DNA of 42,320 bases from Desulfobacterales bacterium (GCA_018693105.1 JABHLN010000022.1:1-42320); one strand, 5' to 3'; positions 7,493 through 17,354 are shown, numbered from the stretch's first letter. The notes: a model not told the origin generated them from the sequence alone. Program-made: numbers and translations.

Positions 7493-9073
7493 ATGAAAGA
7501 ATTAATTTTTCAAAATCCGTTCATGGGAGCAGTAGAGAGATATCCCGATAACACAATAGTGAAGTACGGTGATTATTCGGCAACATACACACAGCATCTT
7601 GAAAGGATTTACAGGCTTACAGGTATGCTTCGTAACGAACTTGGTGTCGGAAAATCCGACCGTTTCGGAATTCTTTCCAACAACAATCATCAATACCTCG
7701 AATTGTGGCATGCAGGCCTTTTTGGAGCTGCAGTTATAAACCCGCTCAATATAAGACTTAATGCAAGCGAAATAAAATATATTTTAAACGATTCAGGAGC
7801 AAAGGTAATCTTTGTTGACTCAACATTTGCACCTGTTATCGACTCCATAAGATCTGAATTAAATCATATCCGCCATGTTGTACTCATTGATAATGATAAT
7901 GAAAATAAAGATGTGCCCCATGATCTGAGTTATGAACAACTGATTGAGAGAACAACGCCTGTTATGCCGGAAGAACCTGAGGAGGAGGATCCCTGCCTTC
8001 TCATGTACACTGGCGGCACAACAGGATTACCAAAGGGAGTTCTTGTTGATCATAGGGCTATCACTCTTGGTATTTTCCACTTTTCTATCGAATACGAATT
8101 TCTAAACATGCATAAATCAGACAATCCATGTCACTTCCTGCTTTTCATGCCGATGTTCCATGTAGGAGCCCTGGTTGGAATGCTTGCCCCGTCTATTTCC
8201 GGTGGGAAGGTTATAATTATTCAGGGTTTTGATGATAAGACAGTAATTGAAACAATTGAAAAAGAACGTGTGACAGTTACAGGCCTGGTTCCTACAATGC
8301 TGTCCTTGATTATCAACCACCCTGAATTCCATCCGGACAGGCTCTCATCTCTTGAAACTATTGGATACGGTGCAGCACCAATGCCCGAAGGCTTACTAAA
8401 ACGCTGCACGGAAATATTGCCACACTTAAAATTATATCAGGGCTATGGTTTAACAGAATCCGGTGGCGCTGTAAGTTACCTCTCTCCTGAAGATCATCGC
8501 AAAGGAGGCAAGCGCCTTCGTTCTGTTGGACGACCGATGTTTGGTATCCGTTTCAGTATCAAGGACTTTGACGGGAATGCGCTTCCATCAGGCGAAATTG
8601 GCGAGGTATGCATAAAATCTGGCACGGTGATGCAATGCTACTGGAAACAACCTGAGGCAACCGTTGAAGTGATAAAAGACGGCTGGTATCATACCGGCGA
8701 CATGGGTTACCTTGATGAGAATGGATACCTGTATCTTGTTGATCGTGCAAAAGATATGATAATTTCAGGGGGCGAGAATGTTTACAGCATAGAAATTGAG
8801 AGTGTTGTTTCAATGCATCCTGCAGTAGCCGAAGTTGCTGTGATCGGTATCCCTCACGAAGTCTGGGGTGAAGCCATCCACGCAATTGTGATAGCAAGAG
8901 CAAATATGTCTGTCACAGCTGAAGAAATAAAAGAACATGCACGTAAAACCCTGTCTGGCTATAAAGTGCCAAAAACAGTAGAAATACGGAAAGAACCTTT
9001 CCCGCTCTCCGCAGCAGGAAAAATCCTCAAGCGTGAATTAAGGAAAAAATACTGGGAAGAAAGTGATGAATGA
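7493..9073 (+). CDS. AMP-forming acyl-CoA synthetase (class I adenylate-forming ligase)
   Basis: Activates a carboxylic acid to its CoA thioester with ATP. A 526-residue ANL enzyme with all core motifs: the phosphate loop MYTGGTTGLPKGV (A3), YGAAPMPEG (A4), YQGYGLTESGG (A5), GWYHTGDMGYLDENGYLY with the Asp that binds the AMP ribose (A7), DRAKDMIISGGENVYSIEIE at the hinge (A8), and the C-terminal catalytic lysine in SAAGKILKRELR (A10). The chain length and aliphatic or aromatic nature of the substrate cannot be fixed. It is the first gene of an apparent operon with a crotonase-fold protein and AOR, so it may activate an acid made by the AOR. SD AAGGAG lies before the ATG. Confidence 0.93.
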   Translation: MKELIFQNPFMGAVERYPDNTIVKYGDYSATYTQHLERIYRLTGMLRNELGVGKSDRFGILSNNNHQYLELWHAGLFGAAVINPLNIRLNASEIKYILNDSGAKVIFVDSTFAPVIDSIRSELNHIRHVVLIDNDNENKDVPHDLSYEQLIERTTPVMPEEPEEEDPCLLMYTGGTTGLPKGVLVDHRAITLGIFHFSIEYEFLNMHKSDNPCHFLLFMPMFHVGALVGMLAPSISGGKVIIIQGFDDKTVIETIEKERVTVTGLVPTMLSLIINHPEFHPDRLSSLETIGYGAAPMPEGLLKRCTEILPHLKLYQGYGLTESGGAVSYLSPEDHRKGGKRLRSVGRPMFGIRFSIKDFDGNALPSGEIGEVCIKSGTVMQCYWKQPEATVEVIKDGWYHTGDMGYLDENGYLYLVDRAKDMIISGGENVYSIEIESVVSMHPAVAEVAVIGIPHEVWGEAIHAIVIARANMSVTAEEIKEHARKTLSGYKVPKTVEIRKEPFPLSAAGKILKRELRKKYWEESDE

Positions 9074-9190
9074 TTTGGATTTCATGCATCTGAATCAAAC
9101 ACAATTTTTATAGACGGTAAGTTAAAAATAATTACATAAATATGAAAAAGAGGCCCGAAAAGAAGCCCATAGTTTAGGAGGTTTATTACA

Positions 9191-9964
9191 ATGGATTATA
9201 AGACAATAAAATATGAGACTGAAGGAATGATCGGCATACTTACCTACAACAGGCCGGGAACAGTAAATGCCTTAAACACCCAAATGGTAAATGAACTGAT
9301 CGATTTTTGGCGGGAAAGAAATGAGGATCACGCAGTACGGGTGATCATAACCAGAGGAGCCGGCGAAAAAGGTTTCAGCTCCGGTGTGGATTTAAAAGAG
9401 GTCGTTGAAAAGTCCCAAAAGGAAGGAGGGACACCCCCTGACAGAGTCTATTACGATCAGACAAAATTTGCCTTACTTTATCGTTTAATGCGCGCATGCC
9501 CCCAGCCGATAATTGCAGCAGTCCATGGTCCTGCAATGGGCGCCGGACTTTCTTTTGCTCTTGCTTCAGACATACGCCTTGCAAGCGAAGATGCAATGTT
9601 TTGTGCACAATATATTAATATAGGCCTTGGTGGCGCAGACCTTGGTTCCAGTTATTTTTTATGGCGCATTGTCGGCTGGGGGAAAGCGGCGGAAATGTGT
9701 CTCACAGGAAAAAGATTTTATGCCGAAGAAGCCTTACGCATCGGACTTGTGAATTATGTATATCCAAAAGAAAAACTCATGCATGAGGCTATGGAAATTG
9801 CAACGACTATGGCATCGAAAAGCAAGATGGCATTGCATCTTACAAAAGAAGCATTGAACTCTTCACTTAACGGGATCAGCCTTGAAGATGCAATGCGAAT
9901 TGAAGATCGTAACCAGGCACTAATGGCCATGATGGGTGAGGTTGATACGGAAATAAAACGATAA
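9191..9964 (+). CDS. Enoyl-CoA hydratase/isomerase (crotonase) superfamily protein
   Basis: A 257-residue crotonase fold. RPGTVNALN, KGFSSGVDLKE (first oxyanion-hole NH) and VHGPAMGAGLSFALASDIRLAS (second) fix the superfamily. The two glutamates that add water in classical enoyl-CoA hydratase are absent: GGGCELA becomes GAGLSFA (Ser121) and QPEILLG becomes AQYINIG (Tyr141). Asp150 in GGADLG is near the position of an acidic residue used by dienoyl-CoA isomerases. It probably binds a CoA thioester, but hydration should not be assumed; isomerase, hydrolase or decarboxylase chemistry is possible. SD TAGGAGG lies before the ATG. It is second in the ligase-crotonase-AOR operon, 117 bases after the ligase. 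Confidence 0.88.
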   Translation: MDYKTIKYETEGMIGILTYNRPGTVNALNTQMVNELIDFWRERNEDHAVRVIITRGAGEKGFSSGVDLKEVVEKSQKEGGTPPDRVYYDQTKFALLYRLMRACPQPIIAAVHGPAMGAGLSFALASDIRLASEDAMFCAQYINIGLGGADLGSSYFLWRIVGWGKAAEMCLTGKRFYAEEALRIGLVNYVYPKEKLMHEAMEIATTMASKSKMALHLTKEALNSSLNGISLEDAMRIEDRNQALMAMMGEVDTEIKR

Positions 9965-10024
9965 TACAGCCAGAGTTGAAAATATTGAATAGTTTAATAA
10001 TATAAACAATCTTGGGGAATAATT

Positions 10025-11938
10025 ATGAGAGGATACAAGGGATATACTGGAAAAGTTTTACGTGTCGACTTGTCAACCGGCAGCTTTGTTGAACTCGAAA
10101 CAGATTTATATTCCAATCGTTTCATAGGCGGTCGGGGAATAGCAGCTAAGGTGCATTTTGATGAAGTGTCAATAGATACTGATGCTTTTGATCCTGAAAA
10201 TCGCTTGTGCATTATGACCGGCCCTTTGTGCGGAGTCCCCGGAATTGCAGCTTCCCGATGGCAGGTTTCAGGAAAATCACCTCTTCATAATACTTTCTCC
10301 TATTGTAATCTGGGCGGTTCCTGGGGTGCACACCTTAAATTCACCGGTTACGACGGTCTCATCATTCAGGGAAAATCGGATGAACTTGTTTATCTGATTA
10401 TCGATAATGGAAAAGTAGAACTCAAGAATGCTGCTTTTCTTAAAGGTTCTGGTGCTATAAAAACCCGAATGAAACTCAAGCAGGAATACGGTAAATCTTT
10501 ACGAGTTGCTGCGATAGGTGCAGCCGGGGAAAACATGGTTCATTTTGCCACCCTGACGGCAGACTCAGATTCAAGTGGTTCATCAGGTATGGGTGCTGTT
10601 TTTGGTTCAAAAAACTTGAAAGCCATCGCTGTAAGGGGGTCAGATAAAATAGAGGTTGCAGACCCGGACCGACTTTCACAGTTGCGAAAAACCATTCGAA
10701 AAATTAAGGTCGGAGCATTTAGCTGGCCGACAATTTTACCCCGGCAGCAAATCAAAAAACAGCTTTGCTTCGGCTGTATCAACGGCTGTGGACGACAGAC
10801 CTTTTCTACAGAGAAAGGTGAATCAGGAAAATACATGTGTCAGTCTGCTGCATTCTATGAAACCCGGGCTCAACGCTATCACGGTAAAATTACCGATGTG
10901 TCATATTATGCTGCAAAGCTATGTGACGATTTAGGCATAGATACTAAAGCTATTGAAACTATGAACATGTGGCTTAGCCGATGCTATAAAGAAAATATTC
11001 TTACAGACGAAAACACCGGCATCCCTTTATCCAAAATAGGTAGCCTCGAATTTATTGAAACCCTGCTTCACAAAATTGCATTAAGGGAAGGAATCGGTGA
11101 CACCCTTGCCCAGGGCGTATTCAAAGCTGCAGAAATTATAGGCCAGGATTCCGCCAGTCTTATAAAAGATTACATGATCGCCACAGGAGAAAACGAAGTA
11201 TACGGTCCAAGGCTCTATATAACAACCGGCATTCTTTATGCCATGGAGCCACGTCAGCCAATTCAGCAGCTTCACGAAATCAGTGTACCGTTAATGTTTT
11301 GGGCTTCGAGAGAATCGGGTTATATGGAAAATTTTATGACTACAAAAGTAATAAGAAGCATTGGTGAGCGGTTCTGGGGTTCGGAGATAGCGGCTGACTT
11401 TTCCACATATGAAGGTAAGGCTCTGGCAGCATCGATGATACAGGATAGACAATATGCCAAAGAGGCTTTAATCTTTTGTGATTTTTCATGGCCCATCATC
11501 TTCAGCCCTGTAACACAGGGTAATGTGGGAGATCCTACATTTGAGTCCAGGATTTTTGAAACCGTAACCGGGCGGGAAATGGATGAAACCGGCCTGTATC
11601 ATATTGGAAAACGTCTTTTTAACTTGCAGAGATCAATTTTAGTCCGTGAAGGCTACGGAGGACGTAAATATGATGGGTTGCCTGAATTTTGTTTTACTAC
11701 ACCCCTTAAAGGCGACTTCGGCAATCCCGAATGTCTGGTTCCCGGTGAGGATGGAGAAACTATTTCCCGTAAAGGTATGATAGTCGAACGTCATGAATTT
11801 GAAAAAATGAGAGATGAGTTTTATGAAATTCGTGACTGGGATGTAACTACCGGTTTGCAAACCGGCACACAGCTTGAGGCTCTGGATTTATCCGATGTAG
11901 CCGATTTAATGGATAAAGATGGTCTGTTGTCAGTTTAA
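10025..11938 (+). CDS. aor: Aldehyde:ferredoxin oxidoreductase (tungsten pterin enzyme)
   Basis: Interconverts aldehydes and carboxylic acids using ferredoxin; cytoplasmic. The 637-residue length fits the family. The N-terminus GYTGKVLRVDLSTG and FIGGRGIAAKVHFDEV, followed by the AASRWQVSGKSPLHNTF region, are typical tungstopterin-binding domain segments. The 4Fe-4S cluster ligands are Cys248, Cys251 and Cys255 (CFGCINGC) and a distant Cys485 (LIFCDFSW), in the C-x2-C-x3-C...C pattern. LCDDLGIDTKAIE matches the pterin-contact region. It follows the crotonase gene by 60 bases and is the last gene before convergent mazG. With the ligase it could supply acyl-CoA from aldehydes; the substrate is unproven. 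Confidence 0.93.
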   Translation: MRGYKGYTGKVLRVDLSTGSFVELETDLYSNRFIGGRGIAAKVHFDEVSIDTDAFDPENRLCIMTGPLCGVPGIAASRWQVSGKSPLHNTFSYCNLGGSWGAHLKFTGYDGLIIQGKSDELVYLIIDNGKVELKNAAFLKGSGAIKTRMKLKQEYGKSLRVAAIGAAGENMVHFATLTADSDSSGSSGMGAVFGSKNLKAIAVRGSDKIEVADPDRLSQLRKTIRKIKVGAFSWPTILPRQQIKKQLCFGCINGCGRQTFSTEKGESGKYMCQSAAFYETRAQRYHGKITDVSYYAAKLCDDLGIDTKAIETMNMWLSRCYKENILTDENTGIPLSKIGSLEFIETLLHKIALREGIGDTLAQGVFKAAEIIGQDSASLIKDYMIATGENEVYGPRLYITTGILYAMEPRQPIQQLHEISVPLMFWASRESGYMENFMTTKVIRSIGERFWGSEIAADFSTYEGKALAASMIQDRQYAKEALIFCDFSWPIIFSPVTQGNVGDPTFESRIFETVTGREMDETGLYHIGKRLFNLQRSILVREGYGGRKYDGLPEFCFTTPLKGDFGNPECLVPGEDGETISRKGMIVERHEFEKMRDEFYEIRDWDVTTGLQTGTQLEALDLSDVADLMDKDGLLSV

Positions 11939-11976
11939 CTTAGTAACCTTTTTGTTTCATGTAAATGCCGAACCTT

Positions 11977-12795
11977 CTATGTTTCTTTTTTTGCTTTCCC
12001 CCACAGCTGATCGAGTTTTTCTCTTGATGTGGTATCAACAGTTTTCCGATTCACAGCAACACATTTTTCAAGATGCCTGTATCTTTTTTCAAATTTCGCT
12101 GTTGAATCTTTTAGGGCTGTTTCAGGATGTAAACCGGCAAAACGGGCTACATTTACTAGGGTAAAAAAGACATCTCCCAGTTCCATGGAAATAGATTCCT
12201 TGTCACCTTTACCAAGTTCCGATTTGAGCTCCCCCCACTCTTCATCCACCTTTTTTATTACACCATGAATATCATCCCAATCGAACCCTGCCCTGCCTAC
12301 TTGAGAAGAAACTCTGTAAGCACGCATCAAAGCCGGAAGACCGGAAGGCACCGAATCAAGAATTGACTCTTTTACAGCATGACTTTTTTCTTTCATCTTG
12401 ATCTCATGCCATCTTTTTTTTATATCGTCCACATTATCGGAATCAACCTCCCCAAATACATGCGGATGTCTTCTAATCATCTTTTCATGAATGCCCGATA
12501 CAGCATCATTTATGCTAAAATGTCCTTTTTCATTATAAATTGAAACAAGAAACATGATTTGAAAAAGCACATCCCCAAGTTCTTCACAAACCTCGTCAGG
12601 TGTTCCTGACTCGATAGCTTCTACAAGTTCGAACATTTCCTCAATAAGGTATAAGGACATGGTTTTAGGGGTTTGCTTCCTGTCCCATGGGCATCCGTCT
12701 TTACCCCTCAATGTTTCTATTATACCTGTTAAGGATTCTATTTTTTTTGAATTACCTTGTTCAGGTTTTCTTTGATCTTGTCGCTTTTTTCCCAA
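11977..12795 (-). CDS. mazG: Nucleoside triphosphate pyrophosphohydrolase MazG
   Basis: Hydrolyses (d)NTPs to monophosphate and pyrophosphate; house-cleaning and ppGpp-related. At 272 residues it has two tandem MazG folds. The first contains CPWDRKQT and EEMFELVEAIESG...EELGDVLFQIMF; the second contains EEWGELKSELGKG...MELGDVFFTLVN. These give the EExxE/ExxD magnesium-binding helices in both halves. The tracked start is TTG and overlaps the 3' end of cvpA by 58 bases; the next in-frame ATG would delete CPWD, so this long start (or another rare codon inside the overlap) must be used. The overlap suggests translational coupling to cvpA. It converges on AOR with a 38-base gap. Confidence 0.92.
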   Translation of the reverse strand: MGKKRQDQRKPEQGNSKKIESLTGIIETLRGKDGCPWDRKQTPKTMSLYLIEEMFELVEAIESGTPDEVCEELGDVLFQIMFLVSIYNEKGHFSINDAVSGIHEKMIRRHPHVFGEVDSDNVDDIKKRWHEIKMKEKSHAVKESILDSVPSGLPALMRAYRVSSQVGRAGFDWDDIHGVIKKVDEEWGELKSELGKGDKESISMELGDVFFTLVNVARFAGLHPETALKDSTAKFEKRYRHLEKCVAVNRKTVDTTSREKLDQLWGKAKKET

Positions 12796-13304
12796 ACCTT
12801 TTTTAATTCCTTAATTTTTAAATCAAATTGTTTTTTCATATCATCCGGCACAACAGCAATCATCTGCTCAGATATACTTATAGCATATGGGGAAAGCTTG
12901 GAATTTTTTATAACAGGTGATCCTTTACTAAGAAATGTTGTAAGCGGAATAAGAAGAACCGATATTATCATAACCGCTTTAATAACACCAAAACCAACTC
13001 CGAGCGTTTTATCAACCCAACCAAGGAATACAATTTTCAACAAATACCTGATCAGCACGCCAAGAAGGCTGATAATAATAAAAACACCACCAAAAACCGC
13101 AACGAAACTGAGGATATTCAGATATGCTGAATCTGAAATCCATCTTTCAAGATAATTAGCAGCTTCAATATAATATGTATATGCTGCATAAAATCCCCCA
13201 AGCACGCCGACAATTGAAGACAATTCCTTAATAAATCCCCTGAAAAACCCTCTTATCAGGCAATAAGCAAGAATAACCACAATTACCATATCAATAGGAT
13301 TCAT
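12738..13304 (-). CDS. cvpA: CvpA family membrane protein
   Basis: A 188-residue inner-membrane protein of the colicin V production family. Four hydrophobic helices are visible: about residues 5-25 (MVIVVILAYCLIRGFFRG), 30-48, 62-88 (YLNILSFVAVFGGVFIIISLL) and 105-125. A charged, lysine-rich cytoplasmic tail follows. The DxxxxxxxxxxxxxRGFxRGFIKE arrangement at the N-terminus is characteristic. Its biochemical function is unsettled; family members are linked to envelope stress and biofilm traits. The SD GGAG lies seven bases before the ATG. The 3' end overlaps mazG, forming a two-gene operon. Confidence 0.88.
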   Translation of the reverse strand: MNPIDMVIVVILAYCLIRGFFRGFIKELSSIVGVLGGFYAAYTYYIEAANYLERWISDSAYLNILSFVAVFGGVFIIISLLGVLIRYLLKIVFLGWVDKTLGVGFGVIKAVMIISVLLIPLTTFLSKGSPVIKNSKLSPYAISISEQMIAVVPDDMKKQFDLKIKELKKVWEKSDKIKENLNKVIQKK

Positions 13305-13711
13305 AATACTCCTGCTCCTGTAAAATAATTGAATATATTATAAAAAACTAATTTCTTATTATTCCATTCAAAATATTTCAACAAACTAACAAAGCGGTTT
13401 TTTTGAGTCAAGTTAATATACAACAAATAATATTAGCCGGTTTGCAAATGTATGTTAACTTCGATAAAATTAAACAATAACAATCATATATATTCTCATT
13501 CATGACTTTCAAAAAGTCGGTACAAACTAATCACTCCTTATTTCTACATCATAATTTGCAAATATTTTTCATTCTATGATATATGTTGGGGTATGTATTG
13601 GGATATTTGTTGGAAAAAAATAAACCGATTTTCTTTAAAATTTAACATACAGGGAAGAAGTTTTACTCTGTGATTTTTTTATTTTGAATAATATATGAAA
13701 CGAAATACTTT
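13305..13711. other. Intergenic region between divergent cvpA and phoH
   Basis: About 400 AT-rich bases with no credible gene. There is one inverted repeat of moderate quality: GTTAATATAC (about 13410) against GTATGTTAAC (about 13451), 9 of 10 pairs with a roughly 30-base gap. A similar AAGTTAATATACA string occurs at about 4227. Promoters for both flanking genes should lie here. Confidence 0.45.
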
Positions 13712-14689
13712 ATGAAAAAACAAAACAATAATAATCAGAACCAGTTAATATTCTCGAACAACGATCTTGCAAAACAACTTTTCGGTGAACATAATAAAAA
13801 CCTGAAGCGAATAGGTAATAGACTTGATGTTTCAATAAATGCAAGAGGTAGTAAGGTAGATATCCGTGGTGATAAAATCGCAACGAATCTTGCAAAAAAT
13901 ATTCTTAATCAACTTTATGAATTATTGGAAGAAAAATACCCGGTTTATCCCAAAGATGTTGACTACGCACTAAGCGTATTGAGCAGTAATGACAGGATCA
14001 AACTGAAAGATATCTTCCTTGATACTGTTTATATTACATCAAAAAAAAGATCTATTACACCTAAAAATCCTGCTCAGAAAGAATATATAGACGCCATAAG
14101 AAACCATGACATTGTATTCGGCATTGGACCGGCAGGAACCGGCAAGACATACCTTGCCATGGCTATGGCTATTTCAGCACTTACAAAAGGAGTAGTTGAC
14201 AGAATTATTCTCACCCGCCCGGCTGTTGAAGCAGGTGAGGCTTTAGGTTTTCTACCAGGTGACCTTGCAGAAAAGATTGATCCGTATCTAAGACCTCTCT
14301 ATGATGCATTACATGATATGATGCAATTTGAAAAAGCTTCCGGCCTTATACAGCAGGGAGTAATTGAAGTTGCTCCTCTTGCATTTATGCGAGGCAGGAC
14401 CCTTAATGATTCTTTTGTAATTCTTGATGAAGCACAAAATACAACATCCGAACAGATGAAAATGTTTTTAACACGAATAGGATTCAGTTCAAAAGCTGTC
14501 ATTACCGGTGATATTACCCAAATAGACCTTCCTTCAGGAAGACCATCAGGTCTTATCGAGGCAAAGAATATTCTTCAGGATATAGAAGGGATTAATTTTT
14601 CGTTTTTTTCAAAAAAGGATGTTGTACGCCATCATCTTGTTCAGGAAATCATAAGAGCTTATGAAGAAATAGAACAAAATAATCATTGA
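13712..14689 (+). CDS. phoH: PhoH-like P-loop ATPase (YbeZ type)
   Basis: A 325-residue PhoH family protein. An N-terminal KH-like segment (about 15-75, with LDVSINARGSKVDIRG) precedes the ATPase domain. Walker A is GPAGTGKT (139-146), Walker B VILDEAQN (236-243). TRPAVEAGEALGFLPGDL and GDITQIDLP are family signatures. It is thought to be an RNA-associated ATPase or helicase acting with YbeY in rRNA and ribosome quality control, which fits the local order phoH-pgpH-ybeY. The ATG has no strong SD (only weak purines). There is a 253-base gap to pgpH. Confidence 0.93.
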   Translation: MKKQNNNNQNQLIFSNNDLAKQLFGEHNKNLKRIGNRLDVSINARGSKVDIRGDKIATNLAKNILNQLYELLEEKYPVYPKDVDYALSVLSSNDRIKLKDIFLDTVYITSKKRSITPKNPAQKEYIDAIRNHDIVFGIGPAGTGKTYLAMAMAISALTKGVVDRIILTRPAVEAGEALGFLPGDLAEKIDPYLRPLYDALHDMMQFEKASGLIQQGVIEVAPLAFMRGRTLNDSFVILDEAQNTTSEQMKMFLTRIGFSSKAVITGDITQIDLPSGRPSGLIEAKNILQDIEGINFSFFSKKDVVRHHLVQEIIRAYEEIEQNNH

Positions 14690-14942
14690 TTTTTGGTTCA
14701 ACTTATCTTTATATTACGCTGTTTTTTTCAACCAACGCACAACTCACTGCAAATTGGCTTATTTTACAGGTATTTACACGTATACCACGGTTTGTAAAAT
14801 TCATTTTTACAACAGCCGGTTTTGGCTTGCTAAATATTTAATGGATTGATAAATGTATGCGCTAGGTTTTCATGTGCATGGTATAAATGAAAAACGTTTT
14901 TATTTTAAAAGCAGTTAAAGATAGAAATATATTATCAAAACT

Positions 14943-17354
14943 ATGAGTACCGATAAGAATAAAGAGTCAGCCTTTAATATATCCTTTTCTAAAGATATTT
15001 TTCTTTGGGGGATTCTTATAGCTGCTACAATCATATCCACTATAATACTTCACCCGGACCTTATAGTATCAAAACGTTCTTATGAGTTAGGCGATGTAGC
15101 CGAACATGACGTAAAAGCACCAAAGAATTTCTTCATTGAAGACAGGGAAGCAACCGAGAGCAACCGCAGAAAATCTATAGAAAATGTTCTTACTGTATAT
15201 GACCATGACAAAACACTTTCATCGAGCATCACCAATAATATAAACGAAGCGTTTGCCGAACTTCAGAAAATAATAGAAACTGAAAAAGATATTGAGGATG
15301 AATTTACTGCAGAAGCAATTGAAAAGTCTCAAACAAATGAAACTAATCCCATCAAGATAAAAAAAACTTCAGTACAAAAAAAGAAGATTTTTGAAGAAAA
15401 AATAGGCACTATATTAAGTTCCGGCGCTTACAACATTCTTGACAATGAAAATTTTTCTCAGGAAATTGCAAATATTATTAACAAAATATTAGTTGATATT
15501 CTTAAAAACGGTGTTGTAGGAAACAAGGAAATTCTTCTCAGAGAACAAGATAAGGGAATAATACTTAGAACCGTTGGAGAAAAAACGGAAACTTTTGTTA
15601 ACTCACTAAAAAAATTTTACGGGCCTGATCAGGCAAAAACCATGGTCAGAATTATCGGCCAACCTCTCCTCAAAGATAAAAACTATACATTGCGGAACCT
15701 TATAGTTGATTTTTCACAACAACTTATATCACCTAATATAACTTTGAACAGGAGCGAAACCGAAAAAAGAAAGGAAACCGCATCAAAAAAAATCAAACCT
15801 GTCATGTACCAGATTAAGACTGGTGAAATGATTTTACGCGAAGGAGAAAGAGTCAATACAAATATACAACTCCTGAAACTCAAAGAAATGGAGGTGCAGA
15901 CAAAAACGGGCCGATTATTAACAAGGAGCATAGGTACCACTATGATGCTTCTATGTCTTCTGACAACAATCTATGTCCTTTATATAAGACATCCAAATCT
16001 TATAAAGTATGATGTTAATAAAAATGTTCTGTTTATACTCACAGTGTTTTTATTCTTCATTATTATTGCAAAGATTTCAGGACCTCTTTCTCAATCCCTT
16101 TCTCCAAACACATCATTTTCAATACCTCCCGTATCCATGTTATACGGAATACCTGTTGCAGCAGGTGCTATGATCATATGCCTTTTTATGGGCCTTAATG
16201 TCGCCCTACCCTTTGCCCTTGTAATATCAGTTTGTACAGCCATTATTTTTAAAAACAGGTTGGATGTTTTTATATTCTTCCTTCTAAGCAGTTCTATGGC
16301 GGCATTCTGGATTCAGAATTGTAATGAACGTAAAGTTTTCATCAAAGCAGGTCTAAAGCTTGGTCTTTTCAATATTCTTGCCGTAACTGCAACAGATATT
16401 TTCACGGTGGACTTTTCAGGAATGAAATTATTCTGGGACTGGACATTCGCATTTTCTGGTGGAATAGTTTCGGGCATTGTTGCTGCAGGGCTTGCACCTC
16501 TTGTAGAACTGGCATTTAATTTTACAACAGACATTAAACTTCTAGAACTTGCTAATCTTGACCAGCCTATTCTACGAAAACTGATTATGGAGGCACCAGG
16601 TACATATCATCATTCAATAATAGTCGGGAATATGGTTGAAGCAGCAGCATCAGAAATTGATGCAAACCCGCAACTTGCAAGAGTATGCGGATACTACCAT
16701 GATATTGGAAAAGTAAAAAAACCACTGTATTTTATTGAAAACCAGGCAAAAGGCAGGAATAGACACGACAAGCTCGCACCATCAATGTCAAGCCTTATAC
16801 TTATAGAACATATAAAAGGGGGCGTAGAAATAGCTAAAGAAAACAAACTCGGCCAGCCTATAATTGACACAATAAGGCAGCACCACGGTACAAGTTTGAT
16901 CAGTTTCTTTCACAACAAGGCTATTCAGCTTAAGGGTGAGGATAATATCAATATTGATGATTTCAGATATCCCGGCCCCAAACCCCAGACAAAAGAGGTT
17001 GCACTTGTTATGCTTGCAGACGTAATTGAAGCTGCTGCAAAAACAATTGATAACCCGACACCTTCAAAAATCCAGGGACTTGTTCAGAATCTTACAAACA
17101 AGATTTTTTCTGAAGGCCAGTTGGAGGATTGTGAACTTACACTGAAAGATCTTAACCGCATTGCGAAAAGTTTTACGTCCCTGCTCATAGGAATATATCA
17201 TCACCGCATTGAATATCCTGACAAGCTTATCACAACTAATGGTAAACCAAAAAATGGCAATCCTGATAGACAACAGACAAAACATTCAAAAGATACATCT
17301 GAAGAAGGTTCAGCAAAAGGCACAAGTCATCTTAAACGCCTTGGACAATCCTGA
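14943..17354 (+). CDS. pgpH: PgpH-type 7TM-HD cyclic-di-AMP phosphodiesterase
   Basis: An 803-residue membrane protein of the 7TMR-HD class. A single TM helix near residues 18-40 (DIFLWGILIAATIISTIIL) is followed by a large extracytoplasmic domain (to about 320), then seven hydrophobic helices (about 325-520). A cytosolic HD domain follows, with GTYHHSI (about 555) and the metal-binding H586-D587 in YYHDIGKVKKP, plus HHGTSLISFF further on. Homologs hydrolyse c-di-AMP; that substrate is taken from the family. Members lie next to phoH and ybeY in many bacteria. A poorly conserved Lys/Thr-rich tail overlaps the start of ybeY by about 100 bases. Confidence 0.92.
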   Translation: MSTDKNKESAFNISFSKDIFLWGILIAATIISTIILHPDLIVSKRSYELGDVAEHDVKAPKNFFIEDREATESNRRKSIENVLTVYDHDKTLSSSITNNINEAFAELQKIIETEKDIEDEFTAEAIEKSQTNETNPIKIKKTSVQKKKIFEEKIGTILSSGAYNILDNENFSQEIANIINKILVDILKNGVVGNKEILLREQDKGIILRTVGEKTETFVNSLKKFYGPDQAKTMVRIIGQPLLKDKNYTLRNLIVDFSQQLISPNITLNRSETEKRKETASKKIKPVMYQIKTGEMILREGERVNTNIQLLKLKEMEVQTKTGRLLTRSIGTTMMLLCLLTTIYVLYIRHPNLIKYDVNKNVLFILTVFLFFIIIAKISGPLSQSLSPNTSFSIPPVSMLYGIPVAAGAMIICLFMGLNVALPFALVISVCTAIIFKNRLDVFIFFLLSSSMAAFWIQNCNERKVFIKAGLKLGLFNILAVTATDIFTVDFSGMKLFWDWTFAFSGGIVSGIVAAGLAPLVELAFNFTTDIKLLELANLDQPILRKLIMEAPGTYHHSIIVGNMVEAAASEIDANPQLARVCGYYHDIGKVKKPLYFIENQAKGRNRHDKLAPSMSSLILIEHIKGGVEIAKENKLGQPIIDTIRQHHGTSLISFFHNKAIQLKGEDNINIDDFRYPGPKPQTKEVALVMLADVIEAAAKTIDNPTPSKIQGLVQNLTNKIFSEGQLEDCELTLKDLNRIAKSFTSLLIGIYHHRIEYPDKLITTNGKPKNGNPDRQQTKHSKDTSEEGSAKGTSHLKRLGQS

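Noticed and set aside
8559-8903. Minus-strand 114-aa ORF inside the acyl-CoA ligase
   Set aside because: It is wholly antisense to a clear ligase reading frame, and the composition is shadow-like with no start signal.
12757-13155. Plus-strand 132-aa ORF over cvpA
   Set aside because: It is a shadow of the cvpA frame; hydrophobicity mirrors the real gene.
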